Assembly: GCA_002452555.1 (NCBI GenBank)
Contig: DKER01000217.1
Span: 1-9,594 of the forward strand
Origin: Fidelibacterota bacterium UBA6817
GTDB taxonomy: Bacteria > Fidelibacterota > Fidelibacteria > Fidelibacterales > Fidelibacteraceae
Direction: 5' to 3'
DNA: 9,594 nt
The notes below the pieces were generated by a model that searched no databases, had not been told where the DNA came from, and saw only the letters and a program-made list of their open reading frames with translations. Below, in pieces: positions 1 to 5,798 of this stretch; positions within the stretch are counted from its first letter, which is position 1; every line of letters starts with the position of its first letter. A program made the translations under genes and the position numbers.

Positions 1-15
1 AGAATAAGGGGTTTG

Positions 16-972
16 TTATTTTCGGACAATGATAACCTCTATCCGTGAGGGCTTCAATTCTTTCCATTCCATAACATTCTGAGGTACGCGGACATAGGGT
101 TGATAATAAATTTTTGACGGGATCCATTGCTCGGAATAATCAAAAAATACATGAACACTGTCATTAGTCATTCTTTGTATCTCAGCATTGCTCCCAACAA
201 TTTTTAAACTCACAACAGGTGGAACAAAGCGGACAGATATGTTATCCGGAATATTTTCAGCAATGACCGGTACGCTATACAGAATTTTTTCGCCAATGGA
301 TTCAACGTTAAAGGTAACTGAAACTGACTTTTGATCCAGGATAATAAAATCCGGATCGGGATTAATAAGGTCTGTGTATACAACTATATCCCTGTTAATG
401 TCACCGGCATTCAAAATCTGCGCATTGATGACATTAATTTTACTGACAACCGTTTCAGGACCGGTTACCGTTACTTTTTCCGGTTCCAAAACCGGTTTAT
501 CAGGAAAAAGATAACCCGGTGCTGGTTTTGCTTTGTATTCAAGTTTAACAGGTATTTCCTTTGAAATCTTACTGTCAATCAAAATGGTAAATGTATCCGG
601 ATATACAACTTCAAGAAATTCCATGTCAGTCCTGTTGTATATTACGCGGTTTGGATACTTCTGATAGTAATCATTCAAAGACACGTGATAGCGTTGTTGG
701 ATATTGGCTACATCCATTATAAGAACCGGTTTCTGAAGAATTTTAGCAATTAGCAAAGCCCTGCCTTTACCCTGAAAGCGAACCAAAGCTGTTTTTGGAA
801 TTTTATTTTTTAAGGTTTTGTCTTCGCGGGGTTCATACACCTGAATAGGGATTTCCATCGCAATTGTATAATCTTTATCATTGACAATAACAAACCACAT
901 CAATGAAGCAAAGATAAAGGATATGATCAATGTTAAGATTTGCTTGGTTTTTTTTCCGTTTACTTTCATCAT
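16..972 (-). CDS. YbbR-like domain protein, single N-terminal membrane anchor
   Basis: This 318-residue protein has a short basic N-terminus (KVNGKKTK), one hydrophobic segment at about residues 11-30, and a long beta-rich remainder with no further membrane segments. The rest should therefore sit outside the membrane on an N-terminal anchor. The region around residues 138-225 shows the YbbR pattern: IPVKLEYKAKPAPGYLF, then EPEKVTVTGPETVVSKI, then an 'INAQILNAGDI' strand. Flanking stretches (about 36-130 and 230-316, the latter with VSLKIVGSNAEI) look like weaker repeats of the same fold. In Firmicutes, YbbR proteins (CdaR) regulate the diadenylate cyclase CdaA, but no cyclase is visible here; it could lie beyond the left edge. 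Two ATGs are adjacent (972 and 969) and neither has a clear Shine-Dalgarno, so the exact start is uncertain by one codon. The gene follows the S1 gene on the same strand, after a strong terminator, so it probably has its own promoter or depends on read-through. Family assignment is confident; regulation of a cyclase is only inferred from relatives. Confidence 0.85.
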   Translation of the reverse strand: MMKVNGKKTKQILTLIISFIFASLMWFVIVNDKDYTIAMEIPIQVYEPREDKTLKNKIPKTALVRFQGKGRALLIAKILQKPVLIMDVANIQQRYHVSLNDYYQKYPNRVIYNRTDMEFLEVVYPDTFTILIDSKISKEIPVKLEYKAKPAPGYLFPDKPVLEPEKVTVTGPETVVSKINVINAQILNAGDINRDIVVYTDLINPDPDFIILDQKSVSVTFNVESIGEKILYSVPVIAENIPDNISVRFVPPVVSLKIVGSNAEIQRMTNDSVHVFFDYSEQWIPSKIYYQPYVRVPQNVMEWKELKPSRIEVIIVRK

Positions 973-1018
973 AAAAAATTACAAGATTCTTAATATGATT
1001 CCAACGAAAACACGGAGT

Positions 1019-1046
1019 AAAAAAAAGGCGGTATACACCGCCTTTT
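1019..1046 (-). terminator. Intrinsic terminator after the cmk-rpsA frame
   Basis: On the minus strand an arm AAAAGGCGGT (1046-1037) pairs with ACCGCCTTTT (1032-1023) around a 4-nt loop, and the U-run continues to 1019. It lies about 25 nt beyond the S1 stop codon (1072-1074) and upstream of the YbbR gene. It should end the S1 transcript and separate the two genes. Confidence 0.9.
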
Positions 1047-1071
1047 CAGTTAAGAACAATTCAAAATAAGA

Positions 1072-3132
1072 CTACTTTTCAGTGTCTTCCGGAGTATCTT
1101 CAGGTTTTTCTGCAGGAGATTCGGTTTCGGGCTCATCTTCAGTTTCAACTTCGGTTTCCGCAACAATCTCATCAGCTTCCGGTTCAGCAGGAACATCTTC
1201 TTTTTTTACTTTTTTCGTTTCTTTTGCAGGTTTTTCTTCTTTTTCCGAATCGTCTGCTTCAGGTTCAGTTTCTGCTTCCTTTTTCTTTTTGGGCGTTGTT
1301 TTCTTCTCAGTTTCTTCATCAGCAGACTGAAGTTTGTTTAGAAGATCTTCGGGTATTTCAATTTTCTGTGTGGCATCACCCTGATTAGAAATAACTTTTG
1401 CAATTTCTTTTTCTTCTTCATTCATAATCAAGTCATCACGGGAAAGAATAATTTTTCGTTCATCCCGATCTACACTTTCGATGCGAAGTTCAACATACTC
1501 TCCAACTTTAACCGCACGAGTATAATTCTTACGGTCTTTTTTACTCATATCACTCATGGGGATAAGTCCTTCCACATCCTCATCAAGCTTTACGATAACG
1601 CCTTTTTCAAGAATTTTCAGAACTTCACCCTTGATCATGCTTCCCGGCTTATACGTATTTTCAATCATATCCCATGGATTAACTTCCAGTTGTTTGATAC
1701 CCAGAGAGATTTTACGTGTATCCAGATTGACTTCGAGAATGACTACATCCACTTCCTGACCTTTCTGCAGGACTTCCTTGGGATGTCTGACTTTCCGGGT
1801 CCAGGAGAGATCTGAAACATGAACAAGTCCGTCCACACCTTCCTCCAACTCAATGAATGCGCCAAACTGGGTCAGATTACGGACAACACCTTTAACCTGC
1901 ATCCCTTCTGTAAATCTTTTTTCGATGGATTCCCACGGGTCTGGCTGCAATTGTTTTACACCGAGAGAAATTTTTCGCTCATCCGAATCAATTGACAGAA
2001 CCTTTGCTTCAATTTCATCATTGAGATTGTAGAGTTCGGAAGGATGTTTGATGTGTTGTGTCCAACTCAGTTCACTGATATGAATCAGTCCTTCCACACC
2101 CTTTTCCAGTTCTACAAAAATCCCGTAATTGGTTATTGACACAGCCCGGCCTTTAACAACTGAACCGATTGGATAACGCTGTTCAATCTCTTCCCACGGA
2201 TGAGGTGTCAGCTGTTTAAGACCAAGGGATACCCGCTGTTTTTCCGTATCGTAATCAATAACCTTAACCTCGATGATATCATCAACTTTTACCATCTCAG
2301 AGGGATGATTGATGCGTCCCCATGACATATCTGTTATGTGAAGCAATCCGTCAACACCGCCAAGATCTACAAATACACCAAAGTCAGTAATATTCTTTAC
2401 CCGGCCTTTGAGTTTCTGATCAACCTGAATCTGGCTTAACAGTTCTTCACGTCTCTCTTTCAATGTTTCTTCAAGAATCTCTTTATGGCTGATAACAATA
2501 TTCTTTCGAGCTTCATTCAACTTCACAATCTTAAAATCCATCGTTTTACCGATAAAGGAATCAAAGTCTGTTATCGGTCTGACATCAATCTGTGAACCGG
2601 GCAGAAAAGCTTCCACACCATTCAGGTCAACAACCATGCCCCCCTTGATTCGTTTCAGGATTTTACCGCTGATTATATCACTGTCATCATACCGTTGTTT
2701 GAGAACTTCCCAGGATTTCAGGAAATCGGCTTTTTTCTTTGATAAAATCAGCTGGCCGTGATGATCTTCGATTTTATCAACATAAACCTCAATTTGTTCA
2801 CCAACCTCCGGAATCTTTTCACCAAATTCTTCGAGTGGGATAATTCCTTCGGATTTAAATCCGATATCAACAACCACATCTTTATCACCAACACGGATTA
2901 CGTGACCCATAACCCGTCTGTCATCATTGAATTTTTTCAGCGTACGGTTATAAAGATTATCCAGTTCAGCATCTACTGCTTCTTTTTCTTCAACAGCATC
3001 TGCAACATCTTCCCTTTTGACTTTTTTAATCAAATCATAGGGATCAGCAATCAATTTTTTTTCTGCCTCAGCGACTGCTGTTTCCTGAGGGTTTTCTGTT
3101 TCAACATTTTCAACATTCGTCTCTTCGGTCAT
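1072..3132 (-). CDS. rpsA: Probable separately translated ribosomal protein S1 (internal start in the cmk-rpsA frame)
   Basis: Starting at codon 224 of the longer frame (ATG at 3132-3130) gives a 686-residue S1 beginning MTEETNVENVE, with all six S1 domains and the acidic/basic C-terminal tail. The start is supported by AAGGAG at 3144-3139, 6 nt before the ATG, which is a better ribosome site than the one in front of cmk. The first about 65 residues are a charged, low-complexity extension before the first OB-fold domain; the length exceeds that of E. coli S1 (557 residues) mainly because of this extension and the C-terminal tail. Whether cells make free S1, the fusion, or both cannot be settled from sequence. 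S1 is needed in far larger amounts than Cmk, which favours independent initiation here. Confidence 0.6.
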   Translation of the reverse strand: MTEETNVENVETENPQETAVAEAEKKLIADPYDLIKKVKREDVADAVEEKEAVDAELDNLYNRTLKKFNDDRRVMGHVIRVGDKDVVVDIGFKSEGIIPLEEFGEKIPEVGEQIEVYVDKIEDHHGQLILSKKKADFLKSWEVLKQRYDDSDIISGKILKRIKGGMVVDLNGVEAFLPGSQIDVRPITDFDSFIGKTMDFKIVKLNEARKNIVISHKEILEETLKERREELLSQIQVDQKLKGRVKNITDFGVFVDLGGVDGLLHITDMSWGRINHPSEMVKVDDIIEVKVIDYDTEKQRVSLGLKQLTPHPWEEIEQRYPIGSVVKGRAVSITNYGIFVELEKGVEGLIHISELSWTQHIKHPSELYNLNDEIEAKVLSIDSDERKISLGVKQLQPDPWESIEKRFTEGMQVKGVVRNLTQFGAFIELEEGVDGLVHVSDLSWTRKVRHPKEVLQKGQEVDVVILEVNLDTRKISLGIKQLEVNPWDMIENTYKPGSMIKGEVLKILEKGVIVKLDEDVEGLIPMSDMSKKDRKNYTRAVKVGEYVELRIESVDRDERKIILSRDDLIMNEEEKEIAKVISNQGDATQKIEIPEDLLNKLQSADEETEKKTTPKKKKEAETEPEADDSEKEEKPAKETKKVKKEDVPAEPEADEIVAETEVETEDEPETESPAEKPEDTPEDTEK

Positions 3133-3801
3133 GAAAGACTCCTTAGTATCCATTTTTTTGGTTTGTTCGACCTTATCAATTATCCTCTGGACCTGCTGGT
3201 CGATTGTCAGTTCCGAGGTGTTTATTTCGATTGCATCATCTGCTTTTTTCAAGGGAGAAATTTCACGGGATGAATCAATTTTATCACGCATTTGAATTTG
3301 TCTGATAACGTCTTCAAGACTCATGTTTTCGCCATTTTCTTTCATCTCTTTCAGCCGCCGTTCAGCACGGATTTCCGGATTCGCAACAAGAAAAAATTTG
3401 AACTCAGCATTAGGAAAGACTACAGTTCCAATATCTCGTCCATCTACCACACAATCTGTCCTTGCACCAATTTCCTGCTGGATTTCTACCATGCGTTGAC
3501 GAACTTCTTTTATTGTGCTTACCGGACTTACCGAATCATTGACATCTGATGCCCGAATACGTTCGGAAACATCTTCACCATTTAAAAAAATCCTATCGCC
3601 CTGAAAATCAATTTTAAGATTATCCAGATAATCAATAACCGAATCCTGATCATTCGGGTCAATATCTGCCTTAAGAATTCCCAGAGTAATCGCACGGTAC
3701 ATAGCCCCCGTATCCAGACGGGACAATCCCAGCCTTTTGGCTACTTCACGCGCAGTTGTCGTTTTTCCTGATCCGGCAGGACCATCGATCGCAATGATCA
3801 T
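1072..3801 (-). CDS. cmk-rpsA: Cytidylate kinase / ribosomal protein S1 in one continuous frame
   Basis: The frame encodes 909 residues. Residues 1-213 form a full-length CMP/dCMP kinase: P-loop GPAGSGKTT (7-15), LDTGAMYRA (29-37), the CMP-binding region with SDVNDSVSPVSTIKEVR (85-101), DGRDIGTVVFP (120-130), and the lid motif RDKIDSSREISPLKKADDA (172-190). All key residues I expect are present. A short linker with M217 and M224 leads into S1. Six S1 (OB-fold) domains follow at about 294-355, 376-440, 463-528, 547-614, 634-701 and 720-786. Domains 3-5 are the most canonical, with GLLHITDMSW-type strands; their Trp residues recur every 86-87 residues (W494, W580, W667, and W536, W623, W710). 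Residues from about 828 to the end are a disordered Glu/Lys/Pro-rich tail. S1 brings mRNA to the 30S subunit; Cmk makes CDP and dCDP. A GGAG lies 5 nt before the ATG at 3801. cmk next to rpsA is common in bacteria, and fused frames have been annotated (I recall Treponema). An internal ribosome site and an A7 tract at the junction raise the alternative of two separate products. Confidence 0.93.
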   Translation of the reverse strand: MIIAIDGPAGSGKTTTAREVAKRLGLSRLDTGAMYRAITLGILKADIDPNDQDSVIDYLDNLKIDFQGDRIFLNGEDVSERIRASDVNDSVSPVSTIKEVRQRMVEIQQEIGARTDCVVDGRDIGTVVFPNAEFKFFLVANPEIRAERRLKEMKENGENMSLEDVIRQIQMRDKIDSSREISPLKKADDAIEINTSELTIDQQVQRIIDKVEQTKKMDTKESFMTEETNVENVETENPQETAVAEAEKKLIADPYDLIKKVKREDVADAVEEKEAVDAELDNLYNRTLKKFNDDRRVMGHVIRVGDKDVVVDIGFKSEGIIPLEEFGEKIPEVGEQIEVYVDKIEDHHGQLILSKKKADFLKSWEVLKQRYDDSDIISGKILKRIKGGMVVDLNGVEAFLPGSQIDVRPITDFDSFIGKTMDFKIVKLNEARKNIVISHKEILEETLKERREELLSQIQVDQKLKGRVKNITDFGVFVDLGGVDGLLHITDMSWGRINHPSEMVKVDDIIEVKVIDYDTEKQRVSLGLKQLTPHPWEEIEQRYPIGSVVKGRAVSITNYGIFVELEKGVEGLIHISELSWTQHIKHPSELYNLNDEIEAKVLSIDSDERKISLGVKQLQPDPWESIEKRFTEGMQVKGVVRNLTQFGAFIELEEGVDGLVHVSDLSWTRKVRHPKEVLQKGQEVDVVILEVNLDTRKISLGIKQLEVNPWDMIENTYKPGSMIKGEVLKILEKGVIVKLDEDVEGLIPMSDMSKKDRKNYTRAVKVGEYVELRIESVDRDERKIILSRDDLIMNEEEKEIAKVISNQGDATQKIEIPEDLLNKLQSADEETEKKTTPKKKKEAETEPEADDSEKEEKPAKETKKVKKEDVPAEPEADEIVAETEVETEDEPETESPAEKPEDTPEDTEK
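3130..3144 (-). promoter_or_regulatory. Internal ribosome binding site and start codon for S1
   Basis: Within the continuous frame, the codons for Thr-Lys-Glu-Ser-Phe-Met read ACT AAG GAG TCT TTC ATG. This places AAGGAG exactly 6 nt before an ATG, a near-ideal Shine-Dalgarno arrangement at the point where S1 begins by homology. The start also forms ATGA with a stop in the +1 frame. Confidence 0.7.
3153..3159 (-). other. A7 homopolymer at the cmk/S1 junction (possible slippage or error site)
   Basis: Codons 214-217 read ACC AAA AAA ATG, giving seven consecutive A residues on the coding strand right at the end of the Cmk domain. With one A more, or a -1 slip, the frame continues AAT GGA TAC TAA and stops at 3143-3145, giving a 219-residue Cmk. 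With one A fewer, or a +1 slip, it continues TGG ATA CTA AGG AGT CTT TCA TGA and stops at 3129-3131, giving a 223-residue Cmk. Both lengths are normal for Cmk, and both stops fall on the S1 ribosome site or start codon. Whether slippage occurs is inference. Confidence 0.5.
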
Positions 3802-3821
3802 TTCATCTCCGTTTTAGCCTG

Positions 3822-3852
3822 AAAATTTAGCGGTCAATCATTGATTATCAAA
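3822..3852 (-). promoter_or_regulatory. Candidate promoter of cmk-rpsA
   Basis: Reading leftward, TTTG (3852-3849) is followed after exactly 19 nt by TAAATTTT (3829-3822). This is close to the Bacteroidota pattern TTTG-N19/20-TAnnTTTG. The same bases can be read as a sigma-70-like pair, TTGATA and TAAATT, with a 16-nt spacer. It lies about 20 nt upstream of the cmk start, which implies a very short leader. The octamer repeat tract begins only about 10 nt upstream of the TTTG. The call is made by pattern only. Confidence 0.35.
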
Positions 3853-3966
3853 GTGTAAAATGTTGAAAGGTTTAAAGGTTCAAAGGTTGAAAGGTTTAAA
3901 GGTTCAAAGGTTGAAAGGTTTAAACGTTCAAAGGTTGAAAGGGGAAAAAGGGGAAAAGTGTAAAAT
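3851..3966. repeat. 11-bp direct repeats flanking the octamer tract
   Basis: AAGTGTAAAAT occurs perfectly at 3851-3861, immediately before the first octamer, and again at 3956-3966, just after the G/A-rich end of the tract. Together they bracket the whole repeat block. They could be a duplication made when the block arose or inserted, or part of a larger repeat unit. The left copy overlaps the candidate cmk -33/-35 element. Confidence 0.8.
3862..3941. repeat. Tandem octamer repeat, 10 copies of GTTNAAAG
   Basis: Ten head-to-tail octamers fill the interval. All fit GTTNAAAG, except that unit 8 (3918-3925) ends in C, making GTTTAAAC. The variable fourth base cycles strictly G, T, C, G, T, C, G, T, C, G, so the tract is also a 24-bp repeat of about 3.3 copies. 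It runs into a degenerate GGGGAAAA stretch (3941-3957). It lies directly upstream of the likely cmk-rpsA promoter. Confidence 0.95.
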
Positions 3967-4375
3967 ATGCAGACAATAAAAGTTGAGCGGCTGATTTTTT
4001 ATTTTAAAAAACCTTTTTAAAGTCACATTAAGAAGAAAAACACATAATACCGGCAACTGGAATTCTCTAACATTATACGAGCTTTTCAAGCCAGTAAATT
4101 CAGGTATAATAATATATAGTTTGGCTTAACGGTTTTCTCCCGCCCCGGGGAAAGGTACGGTATTTTGTGATTTGAGTCAATGTTATATTGTTATTATTAT
4201 ATTCTTTAATGCTTACGTATCCTGCTGCAATCTTTGGGGGCAAAAATCAGGCATCGCGTTTTATGGTTTGTATACCGGGATTCTTCATAAAACTGCCTTC
4301 TTATTGATCATCACAAAGACTTTGCTTATGTCAGAGGCGTTATGTTGATGGGACTGTTAATTCAATAAAAAAAAT
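3967..4375. other. Gene-free interval with AT-rich inverted repeat, GC-rich island and unusually open frames
   Basis: No convincing gene lies here. At 4003-4021 there is a perfect 8-bp inverted repeat, TTTAAAAA / TTTTTAAA, with a 3-nt loop. At about 4137-4152 a GC-rich patch including CCCCGGGG stands out from AT-rich surroundings. Between 4112 and 4348 one plus frame is open for 78 codons but has no start codon until near its end. It reads, for example, GIAFYGLYTGILHKTAF and KTLLMSEALC. The minus strand shows a 13-codon ORF (4288-4247, beginning MKNPGIQ) whose frame stays open for 48 more codons after its stop. Neither has a good ribosome site and upstream start together. This may be a decayed gene, an interspersed element or chance. 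Confidence 0.4.
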
Positions 4376-4397
4376 TAAAAAGGGGGTTGCCCCCCTT
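4376..4397 (-). terminator. Intrinsic terminator of the winged-helix gene
   Basis: On the minus strand AAGGGGG (4397-4391) pairs with CCCCCTT (4386-4380) around a 4-nt loop, followed by TTTTAATTTTTTTT. It begins about 8 nt after the stop codon of the winged-helix gene, so that gene is probably transcribed alone. The same hairpin on the plus strand lacks a U-run. Confidence 0.88.
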
Positions 4398-4405
4398 CAA
4401 GGTTT

Positions 4406-4600
4406 CTACTTCAGGTCATACATTGTGCATTTACCTTTAACTTCTGTCTTGATTTTATCTTCACGAAGAAGCCAGCCCAATGCCATGAGTAATGTGTCCT
4501 TTTTTTCACCGGTTTCTTTTACCAAACCGGCGATACTTTGACTGCCTTTTGCCTTGAGAGTCTGCCAGACTTCTCCGGCTGTTTTTCCAACATTTTCCAT
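4406..4600 (-). CDS. Small winged helix-turn-helix protein (PF10771/DUF2582-like)
   Basis: This 64-residue protein begins MENVGKTAGEVWQTLKAKG and contains ETGEKKDTLLMALGWLLRED followed by KIKTEVKGKCTMYDLK. The pattern 'GktAGeVWqtLk...l..tg..kd.llmALGWLlREdKi' matches the winged-helix family once called DUF2582, as I remember it. One helix-turn-helix and a C-terminal beta wing account for nearly the whole protein. An upstream in-frame ATG at 4630 would add ten residues (MNESKKKEGF). The ATG at 4600 is preferred because AAGGAGG lies at 4612-4606, 5 nt before it; that Shine-Dalgarno falls inside the coding sequence of the longer form. Function is unknown: it could bind nucleic acid or act in protein contacts. 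The gene stands alone, divergent from the membrane protein gene, with its own terminator. It is a candidate, not a demonstrated, regulator of that neighbour. Confidence 0.82.
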   Translation of the reverse strand: MENVGKTAGEVWQTLKAKGSQSIAGLVKETGEKKDTLLMALGWLLREDKIKTEVKGKCTMYDLK

Positions 4601-4605
4601 AAATC

Positions 4606-4612
4606 CCTCCTT
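4606..4612 (-). promoter_or_regulatory. Ribosome binding site that fixes the winged-helix start
   Basis: AAGGAGG on the minus strand lies 5 nt before the ATG at 4600-4598. It selects the 64-residue product over a 74-residue version starting at 4630. Confidence 0.85.
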
Positions 4613-4692
4613 TTTTTTGGATTCGTTCAAATCTAAAAGGATTTGATTTTTTTAGCAAGAAGATCAGACCATTAACAATTATTTAACAAATA

Positions 4693-4706
4693 TCCCTTTT
4701 AAGGGA
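4693..4706. promoter_or_regulatory. Inverted repeat in the divergent promoter region (possible operator)
   Basis: TCCCTT and AAGGGA form 6-bp inverted arms with a 2-nt TT spacer. The symmetry extends outward into ATAT/AATATT if one base is bulged. It lies in the 162-bp gap between the divergent winged-helix and membrane-protein genes, so a dimeric regulator bound here could affect both. There is no U-run and the stem is short, which argues against a terminator. Function is inferred from position only. Confidence 0.4.
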
Positions 4707-4762
4707 AATATTATGATAAAATTGTTTTATAAAAGAGTATCTAATCGTAAAATTGTCATCAA

Positions 4763-5737
4763 ATGAAGAGCAAAACAAAAAGAATCAATCAGCTGATTGT
4801 TGGAATATTCATCTCTGTCATCGCCCTGTACTTTACGGTAAGAGGGCTGGATTGGGAAACAGTGCTGAAAGGTTTTTCCGCCATATCCATCCAATGGTAT
4901 ATTGCAGCGACAATTATCATGATTATGACAATTTGGCTCAGAGCATACAGGTGGACATTTTTTCTTACACCAACTGATACTCCTTCTGTTTATACGCTTC
5001 ATAAAGGGGTTATGATCGGGTACTTCGGAAACAATATTCTGCCTTTTCGTCTTGGTGAAGTATTAAGAGCCTATTCCACATCAAGATTGACCGGATATAA
5101 TACGGCCTATCTTTTTTCAACGATCATAATTGAAAGACTGGTTGATGTTTTCTCCTTTTTTTTCTTTCTCATGGGAATTTCACTGGTTGCTCCGTTACCG
5201 GAGTGGGCTGAAAATACACGGATTTTTCTTGGTATTGTCATTGGGGGAATTATACTCTTTTTTTTGGTTTATTACAGATTTCACAAGCATTTAACCCGAT
5301 ATATTGATGCTAAACAAGGCAGGTTCTGGCAAATAATCTCTCATTTGAATCATGGATTTATCGCTGTTTTTGAAATGAAATACCGATTATATGTCTTCAT
5401 ACTCAGTATTGGCCTCTGGGCGTTGTATGCTTTGGTGTTCTGGTTAGGGTTTAAAATGTTCGGTTTGAATCTGGGGTTTATGGCTGCATCAGTGTTACTG
5501 GCAACATCATCTTTTGCTATCAGTATTCCATCTGTGCCAGGATATGTTGGGACGTATCATGCAGCCGTTGTTCAAACCCTGCTGTTTTACGGACTCGATA
5601 AATCGACGGCATTTACATATGCAGTCGTTGTCCATCTCGTAGGATTTCTTTCTCTTACATTAATAGGATTTATATATTACATAAGAACACATTTATCTGT
5701 TAGGTCTGTCACACTGGAGTCCGAAGCATTAAAATAA
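4763..5737 (+). CDS. Multi-pass membrane protein of the UPF0104 / LPG_synthase_TM (flippase-like) family
   Basis: This 324-residue, very hydrophobic protein has about seven or eight predicted membrane segments (roughly 11-27, 44-60, 116-142, 154-171, 208-230, 238-256, 266-277 and 284-306). Conserved family motifs are visible: GNNILPFRLGEVLRA (89-103), IIERLVDVF (122-130), and SVPGYVGTYHAAVVQ (257-271). This family includes the membrane half of lysylphosphatidylglycerol synthase (MprF) and AglD-like proteins. Members are proposed to move or modify lipid-linked substrates, but the substrate here cannot be read from sequence. There is no soluble aminoacyl-transfer domain, so it is not a complete MprF. 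The ATG has no clear Shine-Dalgarno. The tyrosine-autokinase gene starts 61 nt downstream with no terminator between, so the two are probably co-transcribed and may both serve envelope polysaccharide or glycolipid export. Confidence 0.82.
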   Translation: MKSKTKRINQLIVGIFISVIALYFTVRGLDWETVLKGFSAISIQWYIAATIIMIMTIWLRAYRWTFFLTPTDTPSVYTLHKGVMIGYFGNNILPFRLGEVLRAYSTSRLTGYNTAYLFSTIIIERLVDVFSFFFFLMGISLVAPLPEWAENTRIFLGIVIGGIILFFLVYYRFHKHLTRYIDAKQGRFWQIISHLNHGFIAVFEMKYRLYVFILSIGLWALYALVFWLGFKMFGLNLGFMAASVLLATSSFAISIPSVPGYVGTYHAAVVQTLLFYGLDKSTAFTYAVVVHLVGFLSLTLIGFIYYIRTHLSVRSVTLESEALK

Positions 5738-5798
5738 CTTTCGAAACCCTGATAAGATAATTAATTTTACTTGATAAAGAACAATTTTAAGGGACAGA

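Noticed and set aside
1082..1330. Plus-strand open frame rich in Ser opposite the S1 C-terminal tail
   Set aside because: It is the antisense shadow of the Glu/Lys-rich S1 tail; Ser/Phe-only composition and no ribosome site.
2758..3273. 171-codon plus-strand open frame opposite the cmk/S1 junction
   Set aside because: Antisense to a well-supported gene; Phe/Ile/Asn-rich shadow composition and no recognisable domain.
3862..3941. CRISPR array
   Set aside because: Units are 8 bp with no spacers and no cas genes; this is a simple tandem repeat.
4130..4160. GC-rich CCCGCCCCGGGG patch as a tRNA or structured RNA gene
   Set aside because: No cloverleaf, no T-loop GTTC motif, and the self-pairing is short; no RNA family recognised.
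4209..4307. Plus-strand ORF of 32 residues (MLTYPAAIFGGKNQ...)
   Set aside because: No Shine-Dalgarno, very short, and neighbouring frames are equally open, so no evidence that this one is translated.
4601..4630. Ten-residue N-terminal extension of the winged-helix protein
   Set aside because: The excellent AAGGAGG site lies inside this extension, 5 nt before the internal ATG, and the family match begins at the shorter start.
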